Positions 16,371 to 25,224 of a DNA stretch of 64,000 nt are shown here, in pieces; position 1 is the stretch's first letter, and each line of letters starts with the position of its first letter. A program made the translations under genes and the position numbers. The DNA comes from Gemmiger gallinarum (GTDB lineage Bacteria; Bacillota; Clostridia; Oscillospirales; Ruminococcaceae). The notes below the pieces were generated by a model. That model searched no databases. It had not been told where the DNA came from and saw nothing but the letters and a program-made list of their open reading frames with translations. The DNA lies in NCBI RefSeq assembly GCF_014982805.1, contig NZ_JADCKC010000004.1, positions 1-64,000 on the forward strand. Direction: 5' to 3'.

Positions 16371-19300
16371 TCATTCCGCTTTCTGTGCAGCGGAGGTATT
16401 CGCCTTCTTGCGGCGGATGGCCAGCACCAGCTTGACGATGCACAGCACCGTCACAACGCCCAGCACCACATCCAGCACAATGAGGGCGATCTGCCACCAC
16501 GGGGTGACGGAAACGATACGGGTATCGGCAGTAAAGCCGTTCATGGCGTTGGAGTTGGCCACCGTGTAGAGAATGCGATGGGTGGCCTGACGCATGGCCT
16601 GGGTCAGGTCGGGATCGCCCTGGTACAGGTTGATGAGGTCGTCGGTCCACTGCTCGGCGCTGGAGTCCCAGCTGTCGGTGCCGGCCATCAGGCCCCAGGC
16701 CACGTCAAAGCTCTTCATCATGATGCCGTAGGCAGCAAACTGAGAGTTGCCAGAGAAGTCGGTCAGCGCGAAGCCGGTCATGCCCCACTCGCCGCGCAGG
16801 ACGTTGGTCATCAGACCCTTGTGCGCGCCGGACCAGGTGGCGCCGAAGCGGGCAAAGGAGTTCATGACGTTCTTGGCGCCGCCCTCGGTCACCGCGATGC
16901 GGAAAGGCTCCAGGTAGATCTCACGGATGGTCTGCTCGTCGGCCCAGGTGGAGATGCAGCGGCAGTGGCTCTCGGTATCGTTGAGGGCAAAGTGCTTGAT
17001 GTAGACGTAAACGCCCTTGGACTGGATGCCCTGGATCTCGGAAGCGGCGATCTTGCCGGAGAGGAAGGAGTCCTCGGAGTAGTACTCGAAGTTACGGCCG
17101 GAGTAAGCGGTGCGGTGGATGTTCATGGCGGGGCCGTACAGGCCGGAAGCGCCCAGATCCAGCATATCGTTGCCGATGCAGCGGCCCACTTCCTCCATCA
17201 GTTCCACGTTAAAGGTGGCGGCCATGATGTTCTCGTCAGAATAAGCGCAGTGGCAGGTGGAGATACCGGTCAGCGTCTGGGTGAAGCCCTGGGGACCGTT
17301 GTCGTCCACGGTAGCGGGCTTGGAAACGGACAGCATGCGGGCGGTGTTGTGGTAGCCCTTGCCGATGAGCTCGGCCATCTCCTCAAAGGTGACCTGGTCC
17401 AGCAGCAGATCCCAGTCGGGATCGTCGTAGGCCTTGCCGACCATCATGCCCAGGGTCATGCCGTTGTCGGCGCCCATGGTGGGCATCTCGGTGGTGGAAC
17501 CGTCCACGCCGTCATAGGTCTGGTAGAGGTTCAGGTCAGCCAGGATGGCGTCGTTGGCCTCCAGCTCAATGACCTGGGGCCAGGTGCCCTGCCAGTCACT
17601 GCGGGACAGGGTGGTCATGGTGTCCTCAACGCCGTAGTATTCCAGGCTGGCGTTGTCGAACTGGTTGGTGATCTCAGCGCCGGTGGCGGCGGAGACGGAG
17701 TAGGTCTCGGCATCCAGGGCGGCGTTGGTGTACTTGTAGGTCATGGCGGCATCGCCGGCGGCGGTCATGCCGTTTTCCACGGTGTAGCCCTTGGCGGCCA
17801 GGACGTTGTTGACGGCGTCGTGGGCGTCATGGGCGGCGGTCAGGTAGTAGTCGCCGGCGTCCAGGATGTAGGTCTTGGCGGTAGTTGCGTCGTAGCAGGT
17901 CAGTTCGGAGCGGGGCACGGTGATGGTGACCGTCTCGGAAGCGCCAGGCTCCAGGGTCTCGGTCTTGTCAAAGCCGCACAGCTCCACGCTGGCCTTTTCA
18001 ATGCCGTTGGCCTTGTCGTAATCGGTATAGGGGGACTGGAAGTAGACCTGGACCACTTCTTTGCCGGCAACGCTGCCGGTGTTGGTGACGGTCACGCTGA
18101 CCTGGAAGCTGTCCGACGCGGCGTCGTAGGTGGTGGAGAATCCGGACCAGTCAAAGGTGGTGTAGGACAGGCCGTAGCCAAAGGGATAGGCGACCACAGA
18201 GTTGTAGTCGTAGTCCCCGGCATTGCCCTGGCCCATGACCACGTCCTCGTAGCGGGTCTCGTAGTAGCGGTAACCCACGTAGATGCCTTCCTGGTAGGCG
18301 ATGTAGTAGCCGTTGCCGTCCAGGCCGCCGTTGGCCACAGAGTACCAGGTAGCGGTGTCGGCCTCGTCAAAGTTGGTGTAAGCCTGGGCATAGTAGCCCA
18401 CCAGGCCGGGGGCGGTGGTGTTGTCGTAGCAGTAGGTGTCCACCAGCTTGCCGGAGGGGTTGACGTTGCCCACCAGAATGTCGGCAACGGCGTTCAGGCC
18501 CCAGGTGCCGGTGTAGCCGATCCACAGAGCGGCGTCCACACCGTAGGCGGGATCGTTGAGGAAGCCGCATTCCAGAGCGTTGGTGGAGTTGATGAGGACA
18601 ATGACCTTGTCAAACTCCTCGTTGGCCATCTTGAGCATGTCCTGCTCTTCCTGGGTCAGTGCCAGGACGTTGGTGCCGTCGGTATAGTCGCCGTATTCCA
18701 GGTCAGCGCCTTCGCCCGCCACGCGGGAGATGGTGACGATGGCGGCGTCACCGTACTGGGCAAAGCTGGAGCGGACGTCGGTGATGCTTTCCAGGCCGGC
18801 GGCGACATCAGAGGCGCTGACGTTGGTGCCGTAGGCGGAGACGGGCACCTCGTTGATGTGCCAGGCGGCACGGTCGCCCAGGCTGACGCCCTTGCCGGGG
18901 GAGCGGACGTAGTCCTTGCCGGCGCCGGTGGTGTAGAAGTCCCACAGGACAGGGTTGACTTCCAGGCCGACTTCTTCCAGAGCTTCCTTGAGGGTGGGAG
19001 CGTTGGAGGTATCAATGTCCGCAGAGCCGGTGCCGCAGGTCACGATGTCCACCGAGGAATGGCTCAGGGTGCTGACCTTGCTGCCCGCAGCCAGGGGCAG
19101 TGCGCCGTCGTTTTTGAGCAGGACGGCGCCCTCGCCGGTGAGCTGCTCGGCGATCTCCTTGTCGTGGGCTTCCAGTTCTTCCACGCTGTCGAAATCGCTT
19201 TCAAAGTAGACCGCCTCGTCATCGGTATTCTTGGTGGCAAAGGTGGAGGTCTGCAGGGCGATGTTTACCGCCTGCGAGCTGGCAAAGGCCAGCTGGGTGC

Positions 19301-19394
19301 CGATGCAGGCCGCCGCAAACAATACGGCGAACAGCACCGACAAAACAGAGAACAGCGCAATACCGCTGCCCTTCTTTTTTGCTTTGCTTTCCAT
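16371..19394 (-). CDS. membrane-anchored GH3 beta-glucosidase with swapped domain order
   Basis: Glycoside hydrolase of family 3, 1007 residues, expected to act outside the membrane on beta-glucosides or xylosides. An N-terminal membrane helix (residues ~10-38) is followed by the GH3 C-terminal-type domain (GEGAVLLKNDGALPLAAG), then a fibronectin-like domain (VTNTGSVAGKEVVQVYF). The catalytic barrel comes last (GPAMNIHRTAYSGRNFEYYSED, KHFALNDTE), with nucleophile D879 in FALTDFSGN. A second membrane helix (WWQIALIVLDVVLGVV) and a basic tail close the protein. The usual GH3 order is catalytic domain first; the reversed order is known in some Firmicutes enzymes. GGAGA lies 6 nt before the chosen ATG, 22 codons inside the longest frame. 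Confidence 0.9.
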   Translation of the reverse strand: MESKAKKKGSGIALFSVLSVLFAVLFAAACIGTQLAFASSQAVNIALQTSTFATKNTDDEAVYFESDFDSVEELEAHDKEIAEQLTGEGAVLLKNDGALPLAAGSKVSTLSHSSVDIVTCGTGSADIDTSNAPTLKEALEEVGLEVNPVLWDFYTTGAGKDYVRSPGKGVSLGDRAAWHINEVPVSAYGTNVSASDVAAGLESITDVRSSFAQYGDAAIVTISRVAGEGADLEYGDYTDGTNVLALTQEEQDMLKMANEEFDKVIVLINSTNALECGFLNDPAYGVDAALWIGYTGTWGLNAVADILVGNVNPSGKLVDTYCYDNTTAPGLVGYYAQAYTNFDEADTATWYSVANGGLDGNGYYIAYQEGIYVGYRYYETRYEDVVMGQGNAGDYDYNSVVAYPFGYGLSYTTFDWSGFSTTYDAASDSFQVSVTVTNTGSVAGKEVVQVYFQSPYTDYDKANGIEKASVELCGFDKTETLEPGASETVTITVPRSELTCYDATTAKTYILDAGDYYLTAAHDAHDAVNNVLAAKGYTVENGMTAAGDAAMTYKYTNAALDAETYSVSAATGAEITNQFDNASLEYYGVEDTMTTLSRSDWQGTWPQVIELEANDAILADLNLYQTYDGVDGSTTEMPTMGADNGMTLGMMVGKAYDDPDWDLLLDQVTFEEMAELIGKGYHNTARMLSVSKPATVDDNGPQGFTQTLTGISTCHCAYSDENIMAATFNVELMEEVGRCIGNDMLDLGASGLYGPAMNIHRTAYSGRNFEYYSEDSFLSGKIAASEIQGIQSKGVYVYIKHFALNDTESHCRCISTWADEQTIREIYLEPFRIAVTEGGAKNVMNSFARFGATWSGAHKGLMTNVLRGEWGMTGFALTDFSGNSQFAAYGIMMKSFDVAWGLMAGTDSWDSSAEQWTDDLINLYQGDPDLTQAMRQATHRILYTVANSNAMNGFTADTRIVSVTPWWQIALIVLDVVLGVVTVLCIVKLVLAIRRKKANTSAAQKAE

Positions 19395-19459
19395 TTTTCT
19401 TCTCCTTACATCATCAAACTGTTTCGGCGGACCGCCATTTCCGCCAAATGTCGATGTCA

Positions 19460-19488
19460 AGTGTAAACGTTTCTTTTTTCCCCATCAA
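19460..19488 (-). promoter_or_regulatory. promoter and LacI/CcpA-type operator of the GH3 gene
   Basis: On the minus strand TTGATG, 17 bp, TACACT. AAACGTTT, the core of LacI-family and catabolite-response operators, overlaps the spacer and the -10 (19465-19472); one flank, GTTTACA, fits the cre consensus. Sugar-responsive repression is therefore likely. Confidence 0.65.
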
Positions 19489-19536
19489 CCTCTTTGCGAA
19501 AAGCGGTCGCCAGGGCGGGATAATCGGTTTTTGGCA

Positions 19537-19584
19537 CACAAAAAAGGAGCCCCGGTCTTGTGCATTTTGCGCAAGACCGGGGCT
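19537..19584 (-). terminator. terminator of the AgrA/AgrC-type operon
   Basis: The 13-bp stem AGCCCCGGTCTTG/CAAGACCGGGGCT is followed on the minus strand by CCTTTTTTG, 12 bp beyond the kinase stop codon. Confidence 0.9.
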
Positions 19585-19596
19585 ATATTTTCAGCA

Positions 19597-20874
19597 TTAT
19601 AACGTAGTCTCTCCTACCGGGATAACCACCCGCACGGTGAGCACACCGTCGTTCACATCCACGTTCAGCATACCATCGTACCGCCGCACGATGCGCCGCA
19701 CACCCTTGAAGCCAAACCCCTGGAGCAGTGTGGCGCGGCGGGCCCGGGGCAGGCCGTCCTCAATGGTCAGCTTGCCGTAAACCGGATTGGATACATTCAC
19801 CACAACAAAATCCTGCCTGCGACATACCAATACTTCCACCAAACGGCGGTCACTGTCCGCAAAGGCGGAGACCTCCTCAATGGCGTTGTCCAGCGTGATG
19901 GAAAACAGGCCGTACAGATCCGCGGCTTCCAGAAAATCCAGGGCTGTACCGTCAGCCACGCAGGTCAGGCGGATGCCCCGCTCCTCACATAGCAATCCCT
20001 TTTCGGTCAGGACGGTGTTGAGGACCTCGTTGCCGGTGCGGATCATACCGTCATAGTTGTCAATGGCCTGTTCCAGCTCTGTGTCGGGAGCGCCGCCCGC
20101 CTTGCGCAGGGCGGCCATCTCCATTTTCAGGGCGTGGCACCGGCGGTTGATAAGCTGAACACTGCGCCGGGCGTTGGCATACTGCCGTTTCTGCTGGTCC
20201 AGCAGCAGGTTTAGGGTATTCAATTCCTTTTGGATGGCCGCTTTTTTGAACAGTTCGTTCTGCAGGTAGAGTACCGTCAGACAATAAAACTGCCCCAAAA
20301 CAGCAGGCAGGACAATGTTGTCCTGCCAGGCGGTGACCATCAGGCCCTGGCTGAGCAGTTCAAACAAAAGGGAAAACAGCAGTGCCAGCAGTCCCGCGCT
20401 GATCAGCTGCATGGCGCTGGGGTCATAGCGGCCGTTGTTGGGCATCCACCGGGCGGCGGTGAACCGCACCAGCAGATAAACCAGGGTGCCGAACAGCACC
20501 TCTACCCACCAGAACTGCCGCCAGGGCAGGGTGCCTTCCTCCAGCACGATGCCCTGCACGGCCATCCAAAGCTCATGCACACACTGGGCAGCCACGGTGC
20601 TCAGCACCGCACAGTAAGCGGCGCCCAGGGCAGACAGCTTTGCGCAGGAACCGGCCAGAAAGGTAAGTACCACCCACATCAGGATGCGCCGGGGCATGGC
20701 CCACATATCCTGCCCCAGAGGTGACAGTAAAAGCGCCGCCAGTACGCATGCGGCGATCCCGGCCACTGCGCGGATGGCATACTTGCCCCGGTGGCGCAGC
20801 GGGTCAATAAAGCACATGGCCGCCTGCCAGTAAAAAAGGCCTTCCAGCAGACCGCCGGCGATCAGCTCTCCCAT
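19597..20874 (-). CDS. AgrC-type GHKL sensor kinase
   Basis: Membrane sensor kinase, 425 residues. Six or so hydrophobic helices fill the first ~200 residues, then a coiled segment leads to a phosphoacceptor-type region with RRCHALKMEMAAL, where His is the likely phosphosite. The ATPase domain has N-box ITLDNAIEEV and G-box GFGFKGVRRIV, as in AgrC/ComD kinases. Its ATG overlaps the last base of the response-regulator stop (TGATG). No AgrB protease or AgrD peptide gene is nearby, so the signal is not obviously a self-made peptide. A terminator follows. Confidence 0.87.
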   Translation of the reverse strand: MGELIAGGLLEGLFYWQAAMCFIDPLRHRGKYAIRAVAGIAACVLAALLLSPLGQDMWAMPRRILMWVVLTFLAGSCAKLSALGAAYCAVLSTVAAQCVHELWMAVQGIVLEEGTLPWRQFWWVEVLFGTLVYLLVRFTAARWMPNNGRYDPSAMQLISAGLLALLFSLLFELLSQGLMVTAWQDNIVLPAVLGQFYCLTVLYLQNELFKKAAIQKELNTLNLLLDQQKRQYANARRSVQLINRRCHALKMEMAALRKAGGAPDTELEQAIDNYDGMIRTGNEVLNTVLTEKGLLCEERGIRLTCVADGTALDFLEAADLYGLFSITLDNAIEEVSAFADSDRRLVEVLVCRRQDFVVVNVSNPVYGKLTIEDGLPRARRATLLQGFGFKGVRRIVRRYDGMLNVDVNDGVLTVRVVIPVGETTL

Positions 20875-21581
20875 CACGCACCGCCTCCCACATAGGCGGC
20901 TACCGCCGCCAGAAAAGCGGTCTTGCACCGGCGGCTGATCTCCAGGGAATGCCCCGCCACCGTCACGGTATCCCGCACGATGCCGCTGACATACCGCAGA
21001 TTGACCAGGTAGCACTGGTTGCACCGGACAAAGTTCCAGGGGGCCAGTTCCTTTTCCGCCGCGGACAGACTGCCCCGCAGCCGGAATACCCCTTTGGCCG
21101 TATGATAATAGAGCATCCGGTCCCGGGTCTCCAGGTAATAGATTTCCTGGGTGTCCAGCATCTGCATGCCGTCGGCCAGCTGCAGGCAGACGGTGTGCCG
21201 TGCCTGCTGCCGGGCCCGACGCACCGCCCGGTCCAGCTTGACACTGAAGGTGAAATAGTTCACCGGCTTGAGGATGAAGTCCAACGCCTCCACCTCGTAC
21301 CCATCCACCGCGTACCGGGCAATGTTGGTGATGAACACAATGACCACATCTCTGTCCCGCTGCCGCAGAGCGCGGGCGGTCTCCATGCCGTCGATGCCGG
21401 GCATTTCCACGTCCAGCAGCAGAATATCGCAGGAAGTGTCGTACTGCCGCAGCAGTTCGTCCCCGCTGGCAAAGGCCCGGACCTCCAGTTCCAGCCCGTG
21501 CTCCGCGCCGTACCGGTCCAGATACTGCCGCAGCTGCAGCGCCATGGCCGGGTCGTCCTCCGCAAAACTGATGTGCAGCAT
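20874..21581 (-). CDS. LytTR-type response regulator (AgrA-like)
   Basis: DNA-binding partner of the downstream kinase, 235 residues. The receiver domain has E8-D9-D10, phosphoacceptor D57 in ILLLDVEMPGIDG, and the FITN and LKPV motifs. The C-terminal LytTR domain is seen in IYYLETRDRMLYYHT and FVRCNQCYLVNLRYV. GAGGAGG lies 8-9 nt before the chosen ATG, which is 34 codons inside the longest frame. Regulator precedes kinase in this operon. Confidence 0.9.
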   Translation of the reverse strand: MLHISFAEDDPAMALQLRQYLDRYGAEHGLELEVRAFASGDELLRQYDTSCDILLLDVEMPGIDGMETARALRQRDRDVVIVFITNIARYAVDGYEVEALDFILKPVNYFTFSVKLDRAVRRARQQARHTVCLQLADGMQMLDTQEIYYLETRDRMLYYHTAKGVFRLRGSLSAAEKELAPWNFVRCNQCYLVNLRYVSGIVRDTVTVAGHSLEISRRCKTAFLAAVAAYVGGGA

Positions 21582-21611
21582 CTTTTCCTGCCTCCTCTGC
21601 TGCAAATTCAA

Positions 21612-21644
21612 AGGGCTGCGCCGCGGCACCCGCGGCGCAGCCCT
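21612..21644 (-). promoter_or_regulatory. stable hairpin in the 5' leader of the AgrA-like gene
   Basis: A perfect 14-bp stem (AGGGCTGCGCCGCG/CGCGGCGCAGCCCT) with a 5-nt loop lies between the -10 box and the ribosome site of the regulator gene. No long U-tract follows, so it may stabilise the transcript or modulate translation rather than terminate. Confidence 0.55.
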
Positions 21645-21653
21645 GCTGCTGTC

Positions 21654-21683
21654 ATTATACAGGGAATGCCGTCCCTTTTTCAA
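21654..21683 (-). promoter_or_regulatory. promoter of the AgrA/AgrC-type operon
   Basis: On the minus strand TTGAAA, 18 bp, TATAAT. It begins only 12 bp past the aminotransferase stop, so it separates this operon from the upstream genes. Confidence 0.8.
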
Positions 21684-21694
21684 CTGTGACCGTC

Positions 21695-22885
21695 TCAGCG
21701 GCGGTACTCCTCATGCACAAAGCGCTCCAGAGCGGCAAAGCTGCGCCGGACCTTGTCGGTGTCGATGCAGTAAGCCATGCGGAAATATCCCGGGCAGCCG
21801 AAGGTATCGCCGGGGACAAGCACCAGATCGTAGCGGGTGGCCTTCTGGCAGAAGGCGTTTGAGTCCTCCTCCAATGCCTTGGGGAAGATGTAGAAGGTGC
21901 CGTCCGGCTTGACCACCGTAAAGCCCAGGCGTTTCAGTTCGGCGTAGATCAGCTCCATGTTCTTCTCATACACCGAAAGATCGCTGGTCAGTTCCAGGCA
22001 TTGGGCCACCGCCAGCTGGATGATGGAGGGCGGGCAGTTGTGGCCGGTGCCCCGGGAGATCTGCCCGCATACCGGGACCATCTTGTCCGCCTGCTCAGCG
22101 GCAGGGTTGACCGCCACGTAGCCGATACGCTCGCCGGGGAGGCTCAGGCTTTTGGAGAAGGAATAGCAGGTCAGGGTATCGTCGTAGAATTTGGCGGGAT
22201 AGTTGATCTGCCGTCCCCCGAACAAAATCTCCCGGTAGGGCTCGTCCGAGATGAGGAAGATATGCCGCCCGTATTTGGCCGAGGCCCGTTTCAGGATGTC
22301 CGCCATGCTGGTGAGGGTCTCGCTGCTGTAGGCCGCGCCGGAGGGATTGTTGGGGGTGTTGATGAGCACCGCGGCAGTCTGGGGGCCCAGCGCCGCCTCA
22401 AAGGCAGCCAGGTCCACCTGGAAATCCTCCACCCGGGGCGGGACAATGTGCAGTTTCAGCCCGGCGCCCTCGATGTAGGGCTTGTACTCGGGAAAGAAGG
22501 GGGCCATGACCACGACCTCCTCCCCGGGGTTGGCCACGCAGCGCAGGGCGTGGGCGATGGCGCCCGCCGCACCGCTGGCCATAAAGATATGCTCAGGGCC
22601 ATAGTTCATGCCGAAGCGGCGGTTGAGGCTTTCGGCCACAGCAGCCCGCACCGAGGCAATGCCCAGGGAGGGGCTGTAGCCGTGGAGCTCCACCGGGCGG
22701 GCAGTGCGCAGCAGATGGATCATGGTCTCGGTGAACTGGGGCGGGCAGGGTACGCTGGGATTGCCCAGGGAATAATCGAACACATTGTCGTAGCCGATCT
22801 CGGCGCCCCGGGCGGCAGCCCACTCGCTGAGGGTCCGGATGACGGATTTGGCGCCAAGCATGTCAAGATATTGCTGCGGAATCAT
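21695..22885 (-). CDS. PLP-dependent class I/II aminotransferase
   Basis: Fold-type I aminotransferase, 396 residues, AspB-like. Visible are the cofactor-site segment ASGAAGAIAHAL, NTPNNPSGAAYS, the Asp in FLISDEPYREILF, and the PLP lysine in YSFSKSLSLPGERIGYVAV. A C-terminal substrate Arg is likely in FRMAYCID. AGGAGG lies 8 nt before the chosen ATG. The gene follows the HAD phosphatase by 103 bp on the same strand and probably shares its promoter. The amino-acid substrate cannot be told. Confidence 0.9.
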   Translation of the reverse strand: MIPQQYLDMLGAKSVIRTLSEWAAARGAEIGYDNVFDYSLGNPSVPCPPQFTETMIHLLRTARPVELHGYSPSLGIASVRAAVAESLNRRFGMNYGPEHIFMASGAAGAIAHALRCVANPGEEVVVMAPFFPEYKPYIEGAGLKLHIVPPRVEDFQVDLAAFEAALGPQTAAVLINTPNNPSGAAYSSETLTSMADILKRASAKYGRHIFLISDEPYREILFGGRQINYPAKFYDDTLTCYSFSKSLSLPGERIGYVAVNPAAEQADKMVPVCGQISRGTGHNCPPSIIQLAVAQCLELTSDLSVYEKNMELIYAELKRLGFTVVKPDGTFYIFPKALEEDSNAFCQKATRYDLVLVPGDTFGCPGYFRMAYCIDTDKVRRSFAALERFVHEEYRR

Positions 22886-22988
22886 CGAAACAACCTCCTC
22901 ATATTCTTTCGCACGGCAGGCAGGGCCGCCCCGATGGGCCGCCGGGCCGTGCACCATGTCTTTGGATCTTTCCCGCCGGGGAGGGCCG

Positions 22989-23651
22989 TCAGACATCCTC
23001 CCCCAGGATGACCCGGGCCAGGGCGTCGGTGTCGGCGGCCAGATAATCGGCCCCCGCCTCGCTCAGTTCCTCCCGGGTGCGGAAGCCCCACAGCACGCCG
23101 CAGCAGGGCAGCCCGGCGTTTTTGGCGGTGGCCACATCCACGTTGCTGTCTCCCACGTAAAGAGTAGTGGCCGGGTCGGCACCGATCTGCGCCATCAGGG
23201 CCAGAGTGCCCTCCGGGGCGGGCTTTTTGGGCACGTCGGCAAAGGCCCCCCGCACCTGCACAAAGAGGGACGGGTCAAAGTAATGGGCCACCACCCCTCT
23301 GGCCAGGGCATCGTCCTTGTTGGAGAAGACCGCCAGCCGCACGCCCCTGGCATTGAGGACGGCCAGCAGCTCGGGCATACCCGGATAGGGCGCAGTCTTG
23401 TCGAACATGTGATCGTGGTAGTCGGCATCAAAGTCGTGATAAGCGGCTTCCAGCACCTCGGGGGTGCGCCGGTCCTCCGGTGTCAGACGCTCGATGAGCT
23501 TGGGAATGCCGTTGCCCACCAGGTAGCGGAACTGGTCCACCGTATGGGTGGGCCAGCCCCGGGCGGCGCACAGGCGGTTACCCGCGTCGGCCAGGTCCTC
23601 GATGGTGTTGAGCAGCGTCCCGTCCAGATCAAACAAAACGGTATGATACAT
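22989..23651 (-). CDS. HAD-family phosphatase, phosphoglycolate phosphatase type
   Basis: Cytoplasmic phosphatase, 220 residues. Motif I is FDLDGTLLNT with nucleophile Asp near residue 8, motif II is the Ser in VFSNKDD, motif III is the Lys in KKPAPEG, and motif IV is YVGDSNVD. The helical cap between motifs I and II (LVGNGIPKLIERL) matches Gph/PgmB-like enzymes. AAAGGAAAG precedes the ATG. Substrate uncertain: phosphoglycolate, a sugar phosphate or pyrophosphate are all plausible. Confidence 0.88.
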   Translation of the reverse strand: MYHTVLFDLDGTLLNTIEDLADAGNRLCAARGWPTHTVDQFRYLVGNGIPKLIERLTPEDRRTPEVLEAAYHDFDADYHDHMFDKTAPYPGMPELLAVLNARGVRLAVFSNKDDALARGVVAHYFDPSLFVQVRGAFADVPKKPAPEGTLALMAQIGADPATTLYVGDSNVDVATAKNAGLPCCGVLWGFRTREELSEAGADYLAADTDALARVILGEDV

Positions 23652-23705
23652 CTTTCCTTTCCCTTTCCGCGGCGTGCCATTATCTGCCCCGCCGCTGTGC
23701 TACCT

Positions 23706-23734
23706 ATTATAGAAGCATTTTTTCAAAACGGCAA
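23706..23734 (-). promoter_or_regulatory. promoter of the HAD/aminotransferase genes
   Basis: On the minus strand TTGCCG, 17 bp, TATAAT, about 55 bp upstream of the HAD start codon. Confidence 0.7.
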
Positions 23735-23907
23735 CGGGGAGGGGCAAATCCCGGGCAGGAATCTTTCCCCGGGAAAGATGTGGGCAGGTTTTGCCGGGCC
23801 GTCTGCCGGAATTTTACATCTTTCCCGCCGGACGAAGGGGGCGCCGGGGCTTTCCTTCCGCCAAATCTGTGATAAAATAGGAGCATAGAATCAGGGGGTA
23901 AATGGAA

Positions 23908-24777
23908 ATGGCATTTTTGTTTGAGATTCTCAAGGCCGTGGCCTACGGCGTCATCGAGGGCATCACCGAGTGGCTGCCCATCTCCAGCACCGGCCATATG
24001 ATCCTGGCCGAACAGATTTTGAAGTTCGACCTCTCCGCCGACTTCATGGAGATGTTCCGGGTGGTCATTCAGCTGGGCGCCATCCTGGCGGTGGTAGTGC
24101 TCTACTTCCAGAAGCTCTGGCCCTTCTGCCGGGACAACGGCCGGGACAACGGTCTTGCCCGCCATGTGCGCTGGCCCATCATGCGTATGTGGTTCAAGAT
24201 CATTGTGGCCTGCATCCCCGCCGCCGTGCTGGGCATCCTGCTGGACGACTGGATGGATGAACACCTCTACAACAGCATTGTGGTGGCCCTCATGCTCATT
24301 GTCTACGGCGTGGCCTTCATCCTCATCGAGCGCCGTCCCCGCCCGCCCAAGGTCACCAAGCTCTCCCGCATCACCTACAAAAACGCGCTGGCCGTGGGCG
24401 GCTGGCAGGTGCTGTCCCTCATCCCCGGCACCTCCCGCAGCGGCTCCACCATCCTGGGCGGCATGCTCTGCGGCCTCTCCCGCCCCTGCGCGGCTCAGTT
24501 CACCTTCTTCCTGGCCATTCCCGTCATGGCCGGCGCCAGCCTGCTCAAGCTGGTCAAGTTCTTCGCCAAGGGCAACCTCTTCACCTTCAATGAGGTGGTC
24601 ATTCTGCTGGTGGGCTGCCTGGTGGCCTTCTTTGTCTCCATCGCCGCCATCCGCTTTTTGATGGACTATGTCAAACGCCACAGTTTTACGGTGTTTGGCT
24701 GGTACCGCATCGTGCTGGGCGTCATCGTGCTGGCCGTCTGGGCGGTGCAGCAGCTCACCGCCGTGCCCGCCGCCTGA
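23908..24777 (+). CDS. uppP: undecaprenyl-diphosphatase
   Basis: Integral membrane phosphatase (BacA/UppP) that recycles the lipid carrier of cell-wall synthesis and can give bacitracin tolerance. The 289 residues have about eight membrane helices and both signature motifs: [14 protein letters not shown] near residue 15 and [14 protein letters not shown] near residue 175. The ATG at 23908 is 9 nt from AGGGGG; the in-frame ATG at 23902 is only 3 nt away and less likely. A terminator follows. Confidence 0.95.
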   Translation: MAFLFEILKAVAYGVIEGITEWLPISSTGHMILAEQILKFDLSADFMEMFRVVIQLGAILAVVVLYFQKLWPFCRDNGRDNGLARHVRWPIMRMWFKIIVACIPAAVLGILLDDWMDEHLYNSIVVALMLIVYGVAFILIERRPRPPKVTKLSRITYKNALAVGGWQVLSLIPGTSRSGSTILGGMLCGLSRPCAAQFTFFLAIPVMAGASLLKLVKFFAKGNLFTFNEVVILLVGCLVAFFVSIAAIRFLMDYVKRHSFTVFGWYRIVLGVIVLAVWAVQQLTAVPAA

Positions 24778-24801
24778 CACAAAGACAAACCATTCCTGTT
24801 C

Positions 24802-24836
24802 TCCCCGCAAGGTGCCCGACCTGCGGGGATTTTTTT
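24802..24836 (+). terminator. terminator of uppP
   Basis: Stem TCCCCGCA/TGCGGGGA followed by TTTTTTT. Confidence 0.92.
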
Positions 24837-24861
24837 GTACAATTCGCCGTGGTTCCCTCTC

Positions 24862-24890
24862 TTGACGCACAACATCCCGGCCGCTATCAT
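24862..24890 (+). promoter_or_regulatory. promoter of the ACP-like gene
   Basis: TTGACG, 17 bp, TATCAT, about 57 bp before the start codon. Confidence 0.78.
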
Positions 24891-24946
24891 AAAAACAGAA
24901 ACCGGCGGCGAGCTCCGCCGGGCAGTCAGGATTGGAGGGATTCAGG

Positions 24947-25174
24947 ATGACGTTTGAAGATCTGCAGGAGATTCTGGCCGAGCAGTTCAGCTGCAGCCCT
25001 GAGGATGTGACCGAGGACACCGACCTCTTTGACGACCTGGGCGCCGATGAGCTGGACTTGACCGAGCTGGCCTGGAACGTGGGCGAGGGCATCGGTGAAG
25101 AGGTATCCGACGAGGACATTGCCGCCTGCCGCACCGTGGGCGATGTGTGGCAATATATCTGCGATCACACCTGA
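24947..25174 (+). CDS. acyl-carrier-protein-like protein lacking the prosthetic-group serine
   Basis: The 75-residue acidic protein has the length and helix pattern of acyl carrier protein. The segment normally reading LGADSLD, where Ser carries 4'-phosphopantetheine, reads LGADELD with Glu35 in place of Ser. It should not be convertible to the holo form. The rest of the family pattern (PEDVTEDTDLFDDLGAD and the following helix) is intact, so this is unlikely to be random decay. GGAGG lies 8 nt before the ATG; an upstream TTG is a poorer start. It sits alone behind its own promoter and is not in a fatty-acid operon. It may act as a regulatory or structural mimic. Confidence 0.85.
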   Translation: MTFEDLQEILAEQFSCSPEDVTEDTDLFDDLGADELDLTELAWNVGEGIGEEVSDEDIAACRTVGDVWQYICDHT

Positions 25175-25224
25175 TCCGCCCCGGATGTACCACACACGGT
25201 AAAAAAGAGAAAGAGGATGCATTC

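Noticed and set aside
16239-19466. Plus-strand open frame of 1075 codons opposite the GH3 gene
   Set aside because: Antisense to a clear GH3 enzyme; Gly/Val/His-rich translation without domain features.
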